The notes: generated from the letters alone by a model not told the origin. A DNA stretch of 64,000 bases from an uncultured Veillonella sp. (GCF_900545795.1 NZ_URAR01000010.1:1-64000); one strand, 5' to 3'. Shown: positions 18,260 through 27,828, counted from the first letter of the stretch. A program made the numbers and translations.

Positions 18260-19741
18260 ATGTACTCACAAATTTCCATCATTATAGCCTTTGCCATATA
18301 TTTAGGGCTCATGATGTATATTGGAATTTATTATTATCGAAAATCTAAAAATCTAAGCGATTATATTCTAGGTGGACGCCAATTAGGCCCCTGGATTACG
18401 TCTATGAGTGCTGAAGCATCAGATATGAGTGGCTGGATGCTAATGGGATTACCAGGCTTTGCCTATAGCACAGGGATTTCTGCTATTTGGATTGCTCTCG
18501 GCCTCGCTGGTGGTACCTGGCTCAATTGGGCTTTTATTTCCAAAAGGCTCCGCAACCACACCGAAGTGGCTAGCAATAGCTTGACTATTCCAGATTATTT
18601 AAAAAATCGCTTCCGCGATCACACTAAAATCCTGCCTATCGTATCAGCCCTATTCATAGTTATTTTCTTCCTCATTTATACATCTTCAGGCTTCGTAGCA
18701 GGGGGCAAACTATTTAATACCATCTTTGGTCTCGATTATGTAACGTCCTTATTAATTACTGCCGGGGTTGTTATTTTCTATACCTTCTTAGGTGGCTTCC
18801 TTGCTGTTAGTTGGACTGATTTAATCCAAGGCACCATGATGTTCTTTGCCATTTTAATTGTACCAGTTACAGCAGCCTTCATGATGGGTGGCCCCACTGA
18901 TACGATGAATCTCATCGCTACCGAGTTCCCTCAAGGCCTATCTATTTGGGGGCCGGAAACAGACACCTTTACGTTAGTCATCGGCATTATTTCCTCTCTC
19001 GCTTGGGGCCTTGGTTATTTTGGTCAGCCTCATATTTTAGTGCGCTTTATGGCCATCTCCAGTGCCAAAGAACTAAAAAAAGCAACTAACATTGCTATGG
19101 TTTGGGTAATTATTTCACTTATAGCCGCGGTTGTCGTTGGTCTTGTCGGTAAAGTATACTTAACAACACCACTAGAAGGGCCTGATGTGGAGCGCGTGTT
19201 CTTAGTTATGAATGAACAACTCTTCCCTCCATTTGTGGCCGGCCTCATTTGGTCTGCTGTACTTGCTGCTATCATGAGTACAGCTTCTGGTCAATTGCTC
19301 GTAACCGCCTCTTCAGTAGCACAGGATTTATACAAAAATATTGTGCGTCACAAAACTAATGATTATGAGCTCGTTATGATTAGCCGTATTACAGTACTTG
19401 TGATCTCAGCCCTAGCCCTTTGGCTTGCGCTAGATCCTAGCAGCTATATTTTAACCATGGTTGCCTATGCTTGGGCAGGCTTTGGTGCTGCCTTTGGTCC
19501 AGCGATTCTGCTTTCGCTTTTCTGGCGCCGTATGACCTTAAAGGGCTGTGTTGCTGGCGTAGTCGTAGGTGGCTTAACGGTGCTCATTTGGAAGCAATTT
19601 GGTTGGTTTGGACTCTATGAAATCGTACCGGGCTTCATTCTTTCCACCCTTGCCATTTATATCGTGAGCCTACTCGATACACCACCTTCAAAAGAAATTA
19701 CTGATGAATTCGACGAAGCGCAACGCATGCATATTCTATAA
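18260..19741 (+). CDS. putP: Sodium/proline symporter
   Basis: Sodium:solute symporter of 493 residues with about 13 predicted membrane helices. Family hallmarks are SDYILGGRQLG with GPWITSMSAEASDMSGWMLM (cut at the family's sodium-site helix), the loop after ALGLAGGTWLNW, SSGFVAGGKLF and IMSTASGQLLVTASSVAQDL. It imports proline driven by sodium. AAAGGAGGG precedes the ATG by 8 bases. It is one of the few plus-strand genes and converges on the WG-repeat gene across a shared terminator. Pantothenate symporters share the fold, but the overall match is to PutP. Confidence 0.92.
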   Translation: MYSQISIIIAFAIYLGLMMYIGIYYYRKSKNLSDYILGGRQLGPWITSMSAEASDMSGWMLMGLPGFAYSTGISAIWIALGLAGGTWLNWAFISKRLRNHTEVASNSLTIPDYLKNRFRDHTKILPIVSALFIVIFFLIYTSSGFVAGGKLFNTIFGLDYVTSLLITAGVVIFYTFLGGFLAVSWTDLIQGTMMFFAILIVPVTAAFMMGGPTDTMNLIATEFPQGLSIWGPETDTFTLVIGIISSLAWGLGYFGQPHILVRFMAISSAKELKKATNIAMVWVIISLIAAVVVGLVGKVYLTTPLEGPDVERVFLVMNEQLFPPFVAGLIWSAVLAAIMSTASGQLLVTASSVAQDLYKNIVRHKTNDYELVMISRITVLVISALALWLALDPSSYILTMVAYAWAGFGAAFGPAILLSLFWRRMTLKGCVAGVVVGGLTVLIWKQFGWFGLYEIVPGFILSTLAIYIVSLLDTPPSKEITDEFDEAQRMHIL

Positions 19742-19776
19742 TAAAATATAACAATCTATGCTAAGACACAATGCAT

Positions 19777-19813
19777 AAAAAAGGCGACTTACCAATTGGT
19801 AAGTCGTCTTTTT
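19777..19813. terminator. Bidirectional terminator between putP and the WG-repeat gene
   Basis: Near-perfect stem (GGCGACTTACC / GGTAAGTCGTC) with an AATT loop, preceded by six A and followed by five T. It can end transcription from both convergent genes. Confidence 0.9.
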
Positions 19814-19821
19814 ATCTGTCT

Positions 19822-21522
19822 CTAACGAATCATCATAGTCGCATTACCTACTGGCAATACAAAGCGAAGATTTTTATAGCTTGGCTCAACAATCCAATGT
19901 CCATGCGTATCCATAATCCCCCACTTGCCATCTACGCGAACAGCCGAATAATAGGACACAAAGTTAGACACATCTTGAATCTTTACATCCTTTGCTTCAT
20001 ATACCACTTGACCAGAAGTATCAATAATTTTATACCCGGTGAATCCAGATCCTAATAAAGAATCATCTACAACCCAGGCATAGCCTTCAGCACCAAAGAA
20101 ACTATGTTTTGCCCCTTTAGACAAAGTAAACATTTCTTGTCGTTGCGGTTCCATTTTATACACATGTTTAACATCAGAGCTTTCAGCAACGATATATCTA
20201 TCGTTCATAAAGTCTATGGAATTGTAAATAAATGGCAACACCTCGGTATTGTCATTATAGTTTAAAACACCTCGTTTTTCAGTCATCGTATTTTTCAGTG
20301 CAATATATGGATCAAAAAGACTAATGCTATCTAGTTCATAGTCTCCAAAAGGAATTAAGAACTCACCTTGACGATTAACTACAGCTAATTTATGGTCATT
20401 TTCAATAATTGTACCGAATGGCATCATCGGATATACAAAATCATTCTTACTATCTACTACCACTCGACCATCTCGGTCAATATAGCCTCGTTTTACTTTA
20501 TCGCGCACTACAGTCACTCCGCCAAAGAAGTGATGATGACGATGGTCCCAAAAATCATCGTATCCATAACCATGACCTATACCAAGGCCAATGCCATCAC
20601 TGCCAAAGCTTATGCCAATCCCTGTATCATGGCTACCGCCAAAACCACCAAAAGCAATGCCCGCAATAGCACCGAGTAAATTAAAACCAGATGCTTTGCG
20701 TTGAATTTCAGCTAAACCATTGTGATAAGGAGATACCGAATCTGCATTAACCGTAAATAATTGCGTGCCCGTACTATCAATAGCTACTATTTGGCCTTTT
20801 TCATTCTTTACAAAAGCGCGGTCTTCACTAAAATCAGTGTATATATCCTTATATTGCGGTGCAATCACAATCTCTTCACTAATCGTCCTAAAACCATAAC
20901 GCTTAGTTTTTTTATCTTTAAATGGCAAATATACATCAGATTCATAACGAGTCTCTGTTACCTCTGGTGCTAGTACACGCACCCCTACATATCGCTTAGC
21001 TTCAGTAGTTTCTCTACTCTCTGGCTGGCCCTTATCACTACTACCAGCTTCGTTAGTTGATCCATTCTTGCGTTCTGTCTCCTCGTTTACCTTATTCTTT
21101 TTATTTTCTTTGTTCTTCTTTTTCTCTACAGGATTACTAAAAACAAGCGCGTGCCCTCGATTAGCTGACTCTACAAATTTATACTGTGCTGGTACAATTT
21201 CACGACCTTGATTGTCGATTAAGCCATATCCATCCTTAGTTTCTACAATAGCCAAAGCCGTAGGCACTGCTTTATAATCCTCTGCTGTAGCTCGTCCTGA
21301 TTCATCTGGATCTACTAGCCCTTCAGTTAGGGCTACAGCCTTGAAGTTTTCTAAACTACTGAGAGGCTGTTCATTAATATATTCTACCTCATCACTAAAC
21401 ACGACTGTCTTAGGCAAATAAGTTACGGACTCCGCAATAGTCGCCTGGCTCTCACCCCAGCCTAAGCAAAATGTACAAACAGCGGCTAATAGCCATGCCT
21501 TGGAACGCTTTGATGACTTCAT
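19822..21522 (-). CDS. Secreted WG-repeat protein with Gly/His-rich insert
   Basis: A 566-residue exported protein of unknown role. A signal peptide is clear: KSSKRSK, a hydrophobic run, and likely cleavage after SQA. The mature part carries WG-type beta repeats, for example GYGLIDNQGREIVPAQYKF, RGYIDRDGRVVV and KWGIMDTHGHWIVEPSYKN. Between repeats lie a Lys/Glu/Asn-rich stretch (about 130-175) and a Gly-rich stretch that ends in FWDHRHHHFFGG (about 325-340). The start at 21522 is set by AAGGAGG 7 bases upstream; longer in-frame readings lack a ribosome binding site. WG repeats are usually linked to protein binding at cell surfaces; the rest is unknown. Confidence 0.8.
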   Translation of the reverse strand: MKSSKRSKAWLLAAVCTFCLGWGESQATIAESVTYLPKTVVFSDEVEYINEQPLSSLENFKAVALTEGLVDPDESGRATAEDYKAVPTALAIVETKDGYGLIDNQGREIVPAQYKFVESANRGHALVFSNPVEKKKNKENKKNKVNEETERKNGSTNEAGSSDKGQPESRETTEAKRYVGVRVLAPEVTETRYESDVYLPFKDKKTKRYGFRTISEEIVIAPQYKDIYTDFSEDRAFVKNEKGQIVAIDSTGTQLFTVNADSVSPYHNGLAEIQRKASGFNLLGAIAGIAFGGFGGSHDTGIGISFGSDGIGLGIGHGYGYDDFWDHRHHHFFGGVTVVRDKVKRGYIDRDGRVVVDSKNDFVYPMMPFGTIIENDHKLAVVNRQGEFLIPFGDYELDSISLFDPYIALKNTMTEKRGVLNYNDNTEVLPFIYNSIDFMNDRYIVAESSDVKHVYKMEPQRQEMFTLSKGAKHSFFGAEGYAWVVDDSLLGSGFTGYKIIDTSGQVVYEAKDVKIQDVSNFVSYYSAVRVDGKWGIMDTHGHWIVEPSYKNLRFVLPVGNATMMIR

Positions 21523-21644
21523 ATTAGGCCTCCTTGCAAATAATATAGCAAAATCACTATAAAACAATACTATTACATATACACATAAATGCATATATAC
21601 ATCTACACATACATTTTAGCTTATTAGTTATTTTTAAAAGATGT

Positions 21645-21812
21645 AAGTAAACTACTTGTGAATAGTCTAGATATGAGTAATCTATTTATAAGTAATCTAG
21701 TTATGAATAAACCACGTTTATAGAAGCTACTTTTGAAAAAGCTACTTTTTATACTCTGCGTTTGAATAATCTACTAATGATTAACCTCCTTCGAAATAAG
21801 CTACTTTTATAT
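21645..21812. repeat. Degenerate ~15-bp direct repeats
   Basis: Repeated words such as AGTAATCTAGTTATGA, AGTAATCTATTTATA, AGCTACTTTTGAAAA and AGCTACTTTT recur about nine times, with irregular spacing. They lie upstream of the WG-repeat gene and downstream of the PFOR terminator. Confidence 0.5.
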
Positions 21813-21915
21813 TTCGACACAAACTTGGTTTTGTCCTTTTAATACTATGTATTTAAAATAAGCAGATAAGATTAAGTATTTAATATTCGGCCTTTAATCT
21901 TAAGTATTAAATAAC

Positions 21916-21956
21916 AAAAAACCACAAGCCCCTCTTTCGAGAGTCTTGTGGTTTTT
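21916..21956 (-). terminator. Terminator of the PFOR gene
   Basis: Stem ACCACAAG / CTTGTGGT, extended by an inner TCTC/GAGA pair, with five A before and five T after. It lies 50 bases beyond the PFOR stop on the minus strand. Confidence 0.85.
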
Positions 21957-22006
21957 ATTTACTTCAGTTTATGACTATTGAACAGTCTCACTAAGCCAGT
22001 CTAAGA

Positions 22007-25000
22007 TTATAGAATTTCTTCAAAACCTTTTTGTAGACGAACATAAGATTGACGGCGTTCTTTAGCATCAGCTTCAGTTTTTGCGAATAATTCTTCAGCA
22101 ATTTCTGGAGCAGCTTTCTTCAAGGAAGCATAACGAACTTCATGCATTAAGAAGTCACGGAAGTTTTCAGTTGGTTCTTTAGAATCAAGGCTGAATGGGT
22201 TTTTACCAGCAGCTTTAAGAGCTGGGTTGTAACGGTATAGATCCCAGTAACCGCAAGCAACTGCACGGCGTTGTTCTTCTTGAGCACCGCCCATACCACC
22301 TTTGATACCATGGTTAATACATGGGGAGTAACCAATGATTAAGGATGGTCCTGGATATGCTTCAGCTTCAGTGATAGCTTTCATTAATTGGTTTTTGTCA
22401 GCGCCCATGGATACTTGAGCTACATATACATAACCATAAGACATAGCCATCATGCCAAGGTCTTTCTTCTTAGTACGTTTACCGGAAGCAGCGAATTGAG
22501 CTACAGCAGCTGTATGAGTGGATTTGGAGGATTGACCACCAGTATTGGAGTAAACTTCAGTATCGAATACGAATACATTGATGTCTTCGCCAGATGCTAA
22601 TACATGGTCAAGACCGCCGAAGCCGATATCATATGCCCAGCCGTCACCACCGAAGATCCATTGGGAACGTTTAACAAGATATTGTTTCTTATCAAGCATT
22701 TCTTTAATGTCTTCAGTTTGTTCAGCTTTTTCAAGTTCAGCAACTAAAGCAGCTACGCGTTCACGAGAACCTTCGCCTTGGTCTTTAGCTTCTAACCAGC
22801 CTTCGATAGCAGCTTTTAAGCTTGGAGCAGCAGTTTCAGCAACTTTTTCTGCAGTTTCAGCTAATTGAGTGCGGATTTTCTTAGCACCAACTAACATACC
22901 ATAACCGTATTCAGCATTATCTTCGAACAAGGAGTTAGCCCATGCTGGACCATGACCTTGTTGGTTTTTAGTGTATGGAGAAGCTGGCATGGAAGCGCCC
23001 CAGATGGAGGAACAACCAGTAGCATTCGCAATAACCATACGGTCACCGAACAATTGAGTAATCAAACGAGCATAAGGAGTTTCGCCACAACCTGCGCAAG
23101 CGCCGGAGAATTCGAGCAATGGTTGTTCGAATTGGCTACCCTTAACTGTATCTTTCTTCATTGGATTTGGTTTAGTTGGTAAGTTAACTGCATAATCCCA
23201 AGTTTCTGCAAATTCCATTTCTTCGTCGATTGGACGCATTTCGATGGCTTTACCTTTAGGGGATGGACAAATGTTAACACAGTTGGAACATCCTAAGCAG
23301 TCAAGTGGAGATACGGCAATGCGGAATTGTAAGCCGTCTTTGCTGCCAAGAGCTGGTACAGCTTCAAAGTTTGCAGGACCGTTTTTAACTTCTTCTTCAG
23401 TAGCAAGAATTGGACGGATTGTAGCATGTGGACATACGAACGCACATTGGTTACATTGGATACAGTTTTCTTTAATCCAGTGTGGAACGAATAATGCAGC
23501 ACCACGTTTTTCGTAAGCAGCAGTACCAGAAGGTAAAGTACCATCTTCATGAGTTGTGAAAGTACTTACTGGCAAGTCATAACCTGCTTGCGCATTAACT
23601 GGTTGGCAAATGTTTTCCACATAGCTTGGGCAAGATTGGCAACCTGGTTTAACAGCAGCAGCTTTTTCATCAACAGCATTTTTCCAGTCAGCTGGAACGT
23701 CGATTTTAACTAATGCGTCAACACCTTTGTCGATAGCCGCGTTGTTCATATCAACAACGTTTTGACCTTTTTTGCCATATGTTTTTTCTACGGAATCTTT
23801 TAAGTATTCAATAGCTTTATCAACAGGGATAATGTTTGTCAATTTGAAGAATGCAGCTTGACAAATCATGTTGATACGACCACCAAGACCGATTTCTTGA
23901 GCGATAGCAGCAGCGTTGATAACGTAGAAGTTCAATTCTTTTTCTGCAATGGTACGACGAAGCTTAGCAGGTAATTTTTCAGCTAATTCTTCTGGAGTCC
24001 AAGTACAGTTCAATAAGAATGTACCGCCTTTTTTGATGCCACGAAGTAAATCGTATTCGTGAACATAGGATTGACGATGACAAGCGATGAATTCTGGTTC
24101 AGTTACAAGGTAAGGTTTGTTGATCGGAGTCTTACCAAAACGTAAGTGAGACATAGTTACGCCACCAGATTTTTTGGAGTCGTAATCGAAGTATGCTTGA
24201 GCATACATGTCAGTGTAGTCACCGATGATTTTGATAGCAGACTTGTTAGCACCAACAGTACCGTCGGAACCGAAGCCCCAGAATTTACAGCCAGTTAAGC
24301 CTTCGTCTTTAATGTCAACGCCTTCAACGCGTTTTAAGGATAAGTTAGTTACGTCGTCTTCGATACCTAAAGTGAATTGACGTTTAGGAGCGCTAGCTAA
24401 CATGTTGTCAAATACAGCTACGATATCGGAAGGAATAACGTCTTTGGAGCTTAAGCCATAACGGCCAGCGAATACTTTAGCGTTAACATCATGTTGTACT
24501 AAAGCAGCTTGAACGTCTAAGAATAAAGGTTCAGCCAATGCACCTGGTTCTTTTGTACGGTCTAATACAGCGATGCGTTCTACAGTCTTAGGAAGAGCTG
24601 CGATGAAACGATCAGTTGCAAATGGACGGAACAAATGAATCTTAACAAGACCAGTTTTGCGGCCTTGAGCGTTTAAGTAGTTAACAGTTTCTTCTACAAC
24701 TTGGCAGCTAGAACCCATAGCTACGATAACGTCAGTAGCATCTGGAGCACCGATGTAGTTGAATAATTGGTAGTTACGGCCAGTAAGTTTGTTGATTTCA
24801 GCCATGTAATGTTCTACTACATTTGGAACTTCTAAGTAGAATGGGTTAGAAGATTCACGATGTTGGAAGTAGATATCAGGGTTTTCTGCAGTACCACGAG
24901 TTACAGGGGAATCTGGATTCAAGGCACGTTGGCGGAATTCTTTAACAGCTTCCATATCTACTAATGGTTTTAAGTCTTCATAGTCAAGAACTTCGATTTT

Positions 25001-25540
25001 TTGAATTTCATGGGAAGTTCTGAAACCGTCGAAGAAGTTAATGAAAGGTACGCGAGTCTTAATTGCAGTCAAATGTGCAACTGGAGCAAGGTCCATAACT
25101 TCTTGAACAGATGCTTCGGAAAGCATAGCACAACCAGCAGCACGAGCTGCCATTACGTCTTGGTGGTCACCAAAGATGGAAAGTGCATGAGCTGCTAACG
25201 CACGAGCTGCTACATGGAATACGCCTGGAAGTAATTCACCAGCCACTTTGTAAAGATTTGGTAACATTAAAAGTAAACCTTGAGAAGACGTAAATGTAGT
25301 TGTCAAGGCACCTGCCTGTAAGGAACCGTGTACAGCGCCTGCAGCACCAGCTTCAGATTGCATTTCTACAACTTGTACTGGATGACCGAAGATGTTTTTA
25401 CGGCCAGTAGCAGCCCATTCATCAACATGTTCTGGCATTGGAGATGATGGTGTAATTGGGAAAATCGCAGCTACTTCGGTAAAACCGTATGCAACGTGAG
25501 CCGCAGCCTGGTTGCCGTCCATAGTTTTCATTTTACTCAT
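22007..25540 (-). CDS. nifJ: Pyruvate:ferredoxin (flavodoxin) oxidoreductase, single chain
   Basis: Oxidatively decarboxylates pyruvate to acetyl-CoA and CO2 while reducing ferredoxin, the central step of anaerobic pyruvate use. The 1177-residue chain has all domains in order. The N-terminal domain I has FPITPSSPMPEHVDEW. Domain III and the gamma region follow (FWGFGSDGTVGANKS). Two [4Fe-4S] clusters are at CIQCNQCAFVCPH and CLGCSNCVNICP. The TPP domain has CAGCGETPYARL, GDGWAYDIG and DTEVYSNTGGQSSKST, plus a C-terminal Cys. Codon use is very regular, as in highly expressed genes. AGGAGG precedes the ATG. A divergent LysR gene shares its upstream region. Confidence 0.96.
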   Translation of the reverse strand: MSKMKTMDGNQAAAHVAYGFTEVAAIFPITPSSPMPEHVDEWAATGRKNIFGHPVQVVEMQSEAGAAGAVHGSLQAGALTTTFTSSQGLLLMLPNLYKVAGELLPGVFHVAARALAAHALSIFGDHQDVMAARAAGCAMLSEASVQEVMDLAPVAHLTAIKTRVPFINFFDGFRTSHEIQKIEVLDYEDLKPLVDMEAVKEFRQRALNPDSPVTRGTAENPDIYFQHRESSNPFYLEVPNVVEHYMAEINKLTGRNYQLFNYIGAPDATDVIVAMGSSCQVVEETVNYLNAQGRKTGLVKIHLFRPFATDRFIAALPKTVERIAVLDRTKEPGALAEPLFLDVQAALVQHDVNAKVFAGRYGLSSKDVIPSDIVAVFDNMLASAPKRQFTLGIEDDVTNLSLKRVEGVDIKDEGLTGCKFWGFGSDGTVGANKSAIKIIGDYTDMYAQAYFDYDSKKSGGVTMSHLRFGKTPINKPYLVTEPEFIACHRQSYVHEYDLLRGIKKGGTFLLNCTWTPEELAEKLPAKLRRTIAEKELNFYVINAAAIAQEIGLGGRINMICQAAFFKLTNIIPVDKAIEYLKDSVEKTYGKKGQNVVDMNNAAIDKGVDALVKIDVPADWKNAVDEKAAAVKPGCQSCPSYVENICQPVNAQAGYDLPVSTFTTHEDGTLPSGTAAYEKRGAALFVPHWIKENCIQCNQCAFVCPHATIRPILATEEEVKNGPANFEAVPALGSKDGLQFRIAVSPLDCLGCSNCVNICPSPKGKAIEMRPIDEEMEFAETWDYAVNLPTKPNPMKKDTVKGSQFEQPLLEFSGACAGCGETPYARLITQLFGDRMVIANATGCSSIWGASMPASPYTKNQQGHGPAWANSLFEDNAEYGYGMLVGAKKIRTQLAETAEKVAETAAPSLKAAIEGWLEAKDQGEGSRERVAALVAELEKAEQTEDIKEMLDKKQYLVKRSQWIFGGDGWAYDIGFGGLDHVLASGEDINVFVFDTEVYSNTGGQSSKSTHTAAVAQFAASGKRTKKKDLGMMAMSYGYVYVAQVSMGADKNQLMKAITEAEAYPGPSLIIGYSPCINHGIKGGMGGAQEEQRRAVACGYWDLYRYNPALKAAGKNPFSLDSKEPTENFRDFLMHEVRYASLKKAAPEIAEELFAKTEADAKERRQSYVRLQKGFEEIL

Positions 25541-26269
25541 GTTAAAAAAGCCTCCTTAAGCATTAAAAATGAGTTGTACACTTGCTTACCCTTATTATCT
25601 CAGGAACAAATTCCCCCGCACCTAGCGCATCTATATAATTCGTTGCGTGTAAATAGCCTATAGTATACTAGTATATTGAATACACTATAGGATTGACTAA
25701 AACGCAATATATTATGTAATACACCGGGCCAATCGCCTCTTCAAAGGCATTTCTATACTCACTAAGCAACATATACTGTTAGAAATTAATGCATTATATG
25801 TCGTATTTTTCGTAAAAGCATTGCCTATCTTGCAAAAATGTAATAATATAATACTATTAATACTCATTTACAAGAGGAGGACTTATTTCATTCCTAAAAT
25901 AACAAATCGATATAGCCTCATACGTTCATTATACAATTATAGAATTGAGATAGCAATATGAAGGCAACGTGTTGGTTTGCTAATTATGAGATTATCAATT
26001 TACTTTTATTCATAGGTCCTTTACATTTACTCATACATTTAAATGTATCGATTTAATTGCATTCTTATTAGTTGTATTAAATGTTTTATTGAGTTTCTCT
26101 CTTGTTGTATATTGAGAATAGGACCTGTACCATACATAGTAGGTAGTATCAATTCTACCTAGTATTGTATTCCGTAATTTGAATCATTTTATTATATTCT
26201 AGTTAGTTGTATTACTTTTATTAGCATTACAATTATTTTTAATTTTTCTTAAGATACTCGAGGTGTACC
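25541..26269. other. Long divergent intergenic region between PFOR and a LysR gene
   Basis: A 729-base AT-rich region with no convincing gene. It contains a 35-bp inverted repeat 117 bases before the PFOR start. A possible plus-strand promoter (TTGCCT, 17 bases, TAATAT, near 25822-25850) precedes an isolated GAGGAGG at about 25876 that is not followed by ATG, GTG or TTG. The length suggests long untranslated leaders or lost genes. Confidence 0.5.
25657..25691. promoter_or_regulatory. 35-bp inverted repeat, candidate operator for PFOR
   Basis: Outer arms CCTATAGTATAC and ATACACTATAGG match at 10 of 12 positions. Inside lies a perfect 10-bp palindrome, ATACTAGTAT (25665-25674). It overlaps TATACT sequences that could be the -10 box of the PFOR promoter. 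Its size and symmetry fit a LysR-type binding region. Confidence 0.5.
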
Positions 26270-27196
26270 ATGGACTTTCATCATTTAAAATACTTCGTAG
26301 AAGTAGCCGATCAAAAAAGTTTTAGTAAGGCAGCACGCAATCTTCATATCTCGCAATCTGCAATCAGCCGTACTATTAAAGCATTAGAAGATGAATTGGG
26401 CGTGGTTCTCTTCATGCGTAATGCCAAATCAGTAGAATTAACTGATGGCGGCACAATTTTCTTAACTCACGCTAAACGCGTAGTATTCATGTTTGAACAT
26501 TTAAAAGTAGATTTCGAAAACGAATTCCGTCTAGAACAAGGTTCCATTCTTATTGGTTTACCACCTATTACGGATGCACCAATTTTCGCCCAACTTCTTG
26601 GGGAGTTCAAACGTGCCTACCCTCAAATCGAGCTTGGGCTTTATGAATATGGCTCTAAAAAAATCGAGCTCAACGTACAAGAAGGTATGGTAGATATTGG
26701 CATCATCTGTACTAAGCCAAATCCAAAAGAATTTGAATCCTTCTATTTAACTAGTGATCCACTCTCTGTTGTATTACCACGTGATAATCCATTAGCCAAA
26801 GAAAAGGAAATTTCTCTTGAAATGCTAGCGGACGAATCCTTCGTAATCCATAAAGATGACTTCAATCTTCATGATGAACTTATCAAAGCGTGTAAACACG
26901 CTGGTTTCCAACCACATGTAGTATTTGAAACAAGCCAACGAGACCTCATGTTGCAAACTGTAGGTGCGCATTTAGCCGTGGCTATCCTTCCTAGTCGCCT
27001 CTGCCCTACTAAGGGAGAGAATACTAAAATCGCGACTAATGTAGTAGTCCGTCCATTAGTAAAACCAGAAATTACCCATACATTGTATGTAATCTGGAAG
27101 AAAGGTCACTACCTTTCCCACGCATCTCGCTTATGGTTAGACTTTGTAACGGCTAAACTTCCATTGCCAACTATTGCTAATCCTGAAATAAAATAA
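26270..27196 (+). CDS. LysR-family transcriptional regulator
   Basis: Regulator of 308 residues. The winged helix-turn-helix lies in residues 1-60 (FSKAARNLHISQSAISRTIKALEDELG cut to the motif SQSAISRTIKALE). A periplasmic-binding-like effector domain follows from about 90 to 295. It is divergent from the PFOR gene, the usual arrangement for a LysR protein and its target, so control of PFOR is plausible but unproven. The effector cannot be told. Its stop codon lies inside a pentanucleotide repeat. Confidence 0.9.
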   Translation: MDFHHLKYFVEVADQKSFSKAARNLHISQSAISRTIKALEDELGVVLFMRNAKSVELTDGGTIFLTHAKRVVFMFEHLKVDFENEFRLEQGSILIGLPPITDAPIFAQLLGEFKRAYPQIELGLYEYGSKKIELNVQEGMVDIGIICTKPNPKEFESFYLTSDPLSVVLPRDNPLAKEKEISLEMLADESFVIHKDDFNLHDELIKACKHAGFQPHVVFETSQRDLMLQTVGAHLAVAILPSRLCPTKGENTKIATNVVVRPLVKPEITHTLYVIWKKGHYLSHASRLWLDFVTAKLPLPTIANPEIK

Positions 27197-27225
27197 AATA
27201 AAATAAAATAAAATAAAATAAAATA
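27186..27225. repeat. Pentanucleotide repeat (AAATA)8 spanning a stop codon
   Basis: Eight uninterrupted AAATA units, 40 bases. The first units supply the last codons and the TAA stop of the LysR gene; the rest fill the gap before the next gene, whose ribosome binding site starts about 8 bases after the array. Confidence 0.95.
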
Positions 27226-27248
27226 CTATATAGAAGGAACACTATCTT

Positions 27249-27662
27249 ATGAAACGGTCTACCGTTTATAAAACTGTCATTTCATTACTCTTTGCAGTAC
27301 TCATAGGTTTTATCGCCTATCAACAAGCTCAAATTGACGAACTTGCCACCCGCGTATACGGGGAGCATAATATGAGCGATTACGATAGCTTTGACTACCG
27401 CATCACAAATCTAGAACACATTAGTAACAACCATGCGGCTCGAATCAAAACCTTAGAAAAAGAAGTCTGGCTATTAAAAAAGCAAAACAATGCCCTTCAA
27501 TGGCGCATTATGCAACTTGAGTGGATCCATCCCGAACTAGCAGTCCCTCAAACAACGCCAATTAATACAGACAATTATATGAAAGACTTTGACCCTAACC
27601 CAGGTAAAGTACCAAACCCTATGAAACCTGGTGAATCCATCTTCAAAGAAAAGGGTCAATAA
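27249..27662 (+). CDS. Small membrane-anchored coiled-coil protein, unknown function
   Basis: A 137-residue protein I do not recognise. Residues about 7-24 form one membrane helix (VISLLFAVLIGFIAY) after a short basic N terminus, so the rest is probably outside the cytoplasm. Residues about 50-95 have heptad spacing of Leu, Ile and Val, consistent with a coiled coil. The C-terminal 40 residues are Pro/Asn-rich. It starts 52 bases after the LysR stop on the same strand, with AGAAGGAAC as ribosome binding site, and ends at a strong terminator. Co-transcription with the LysR gene is likely. Confidence 0.75.
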   Translation: MKRSTVYKTVISLLFAVLIGFIAYQQAQIDELATRVYGEHNMSDYDSFDYRITNLEHISNNHAARIKTLEKEVWLLKKQNNALQWRIMQLEWIHPELAVPQTTPINTDNYMKDFDPNPGKVPNPMKPGESIFKEKGQ

Positions 27663-27669
27663 AAACCAT

Positions 27670-27700
27670 AAAAGCCTGCGCTTTGTAGCGCAGGCTTTTT
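27670..27700 (+). terminator. Terminator after the membrane coiled-coil gene
   Basis: Perfect 9-bp stem GCCTGCGCT / AGCGCAGGC with a TTGT loop and a run of five T, 8 bases past the stop codon. Confidence 0.95.
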
Positions 27701-27828
27701 CTATTTCACCTCTTCGTCGCCGCCTGCGTTAATAAAAATTCCCTCTCCTCGCTATAAGACAAGCCTTTTATGGTGAACACAAAGTGTGTATAAGGCAAAC
27801 TCTATTCGGTCAGATTTTACTAATTAGT

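Larger units (their letters stand above)
21523..22006. other. Intergenic gap with AT-rich short repeats
   Basis: A 484-base gap between the WG-repeat gene and the PFOR gene. It holds a cluster of short repeats (21645-21812) and the PFOR terminator (21916-21956). No gene-like reading frame was found. Confidence 0.6.

Noticed and set aside
25876..25905. GAGGAGG followed by a five-codon frame
   Set aside because: No ATG, GTG or TTG at suitable spacing; mentioned only as a possible remnant.
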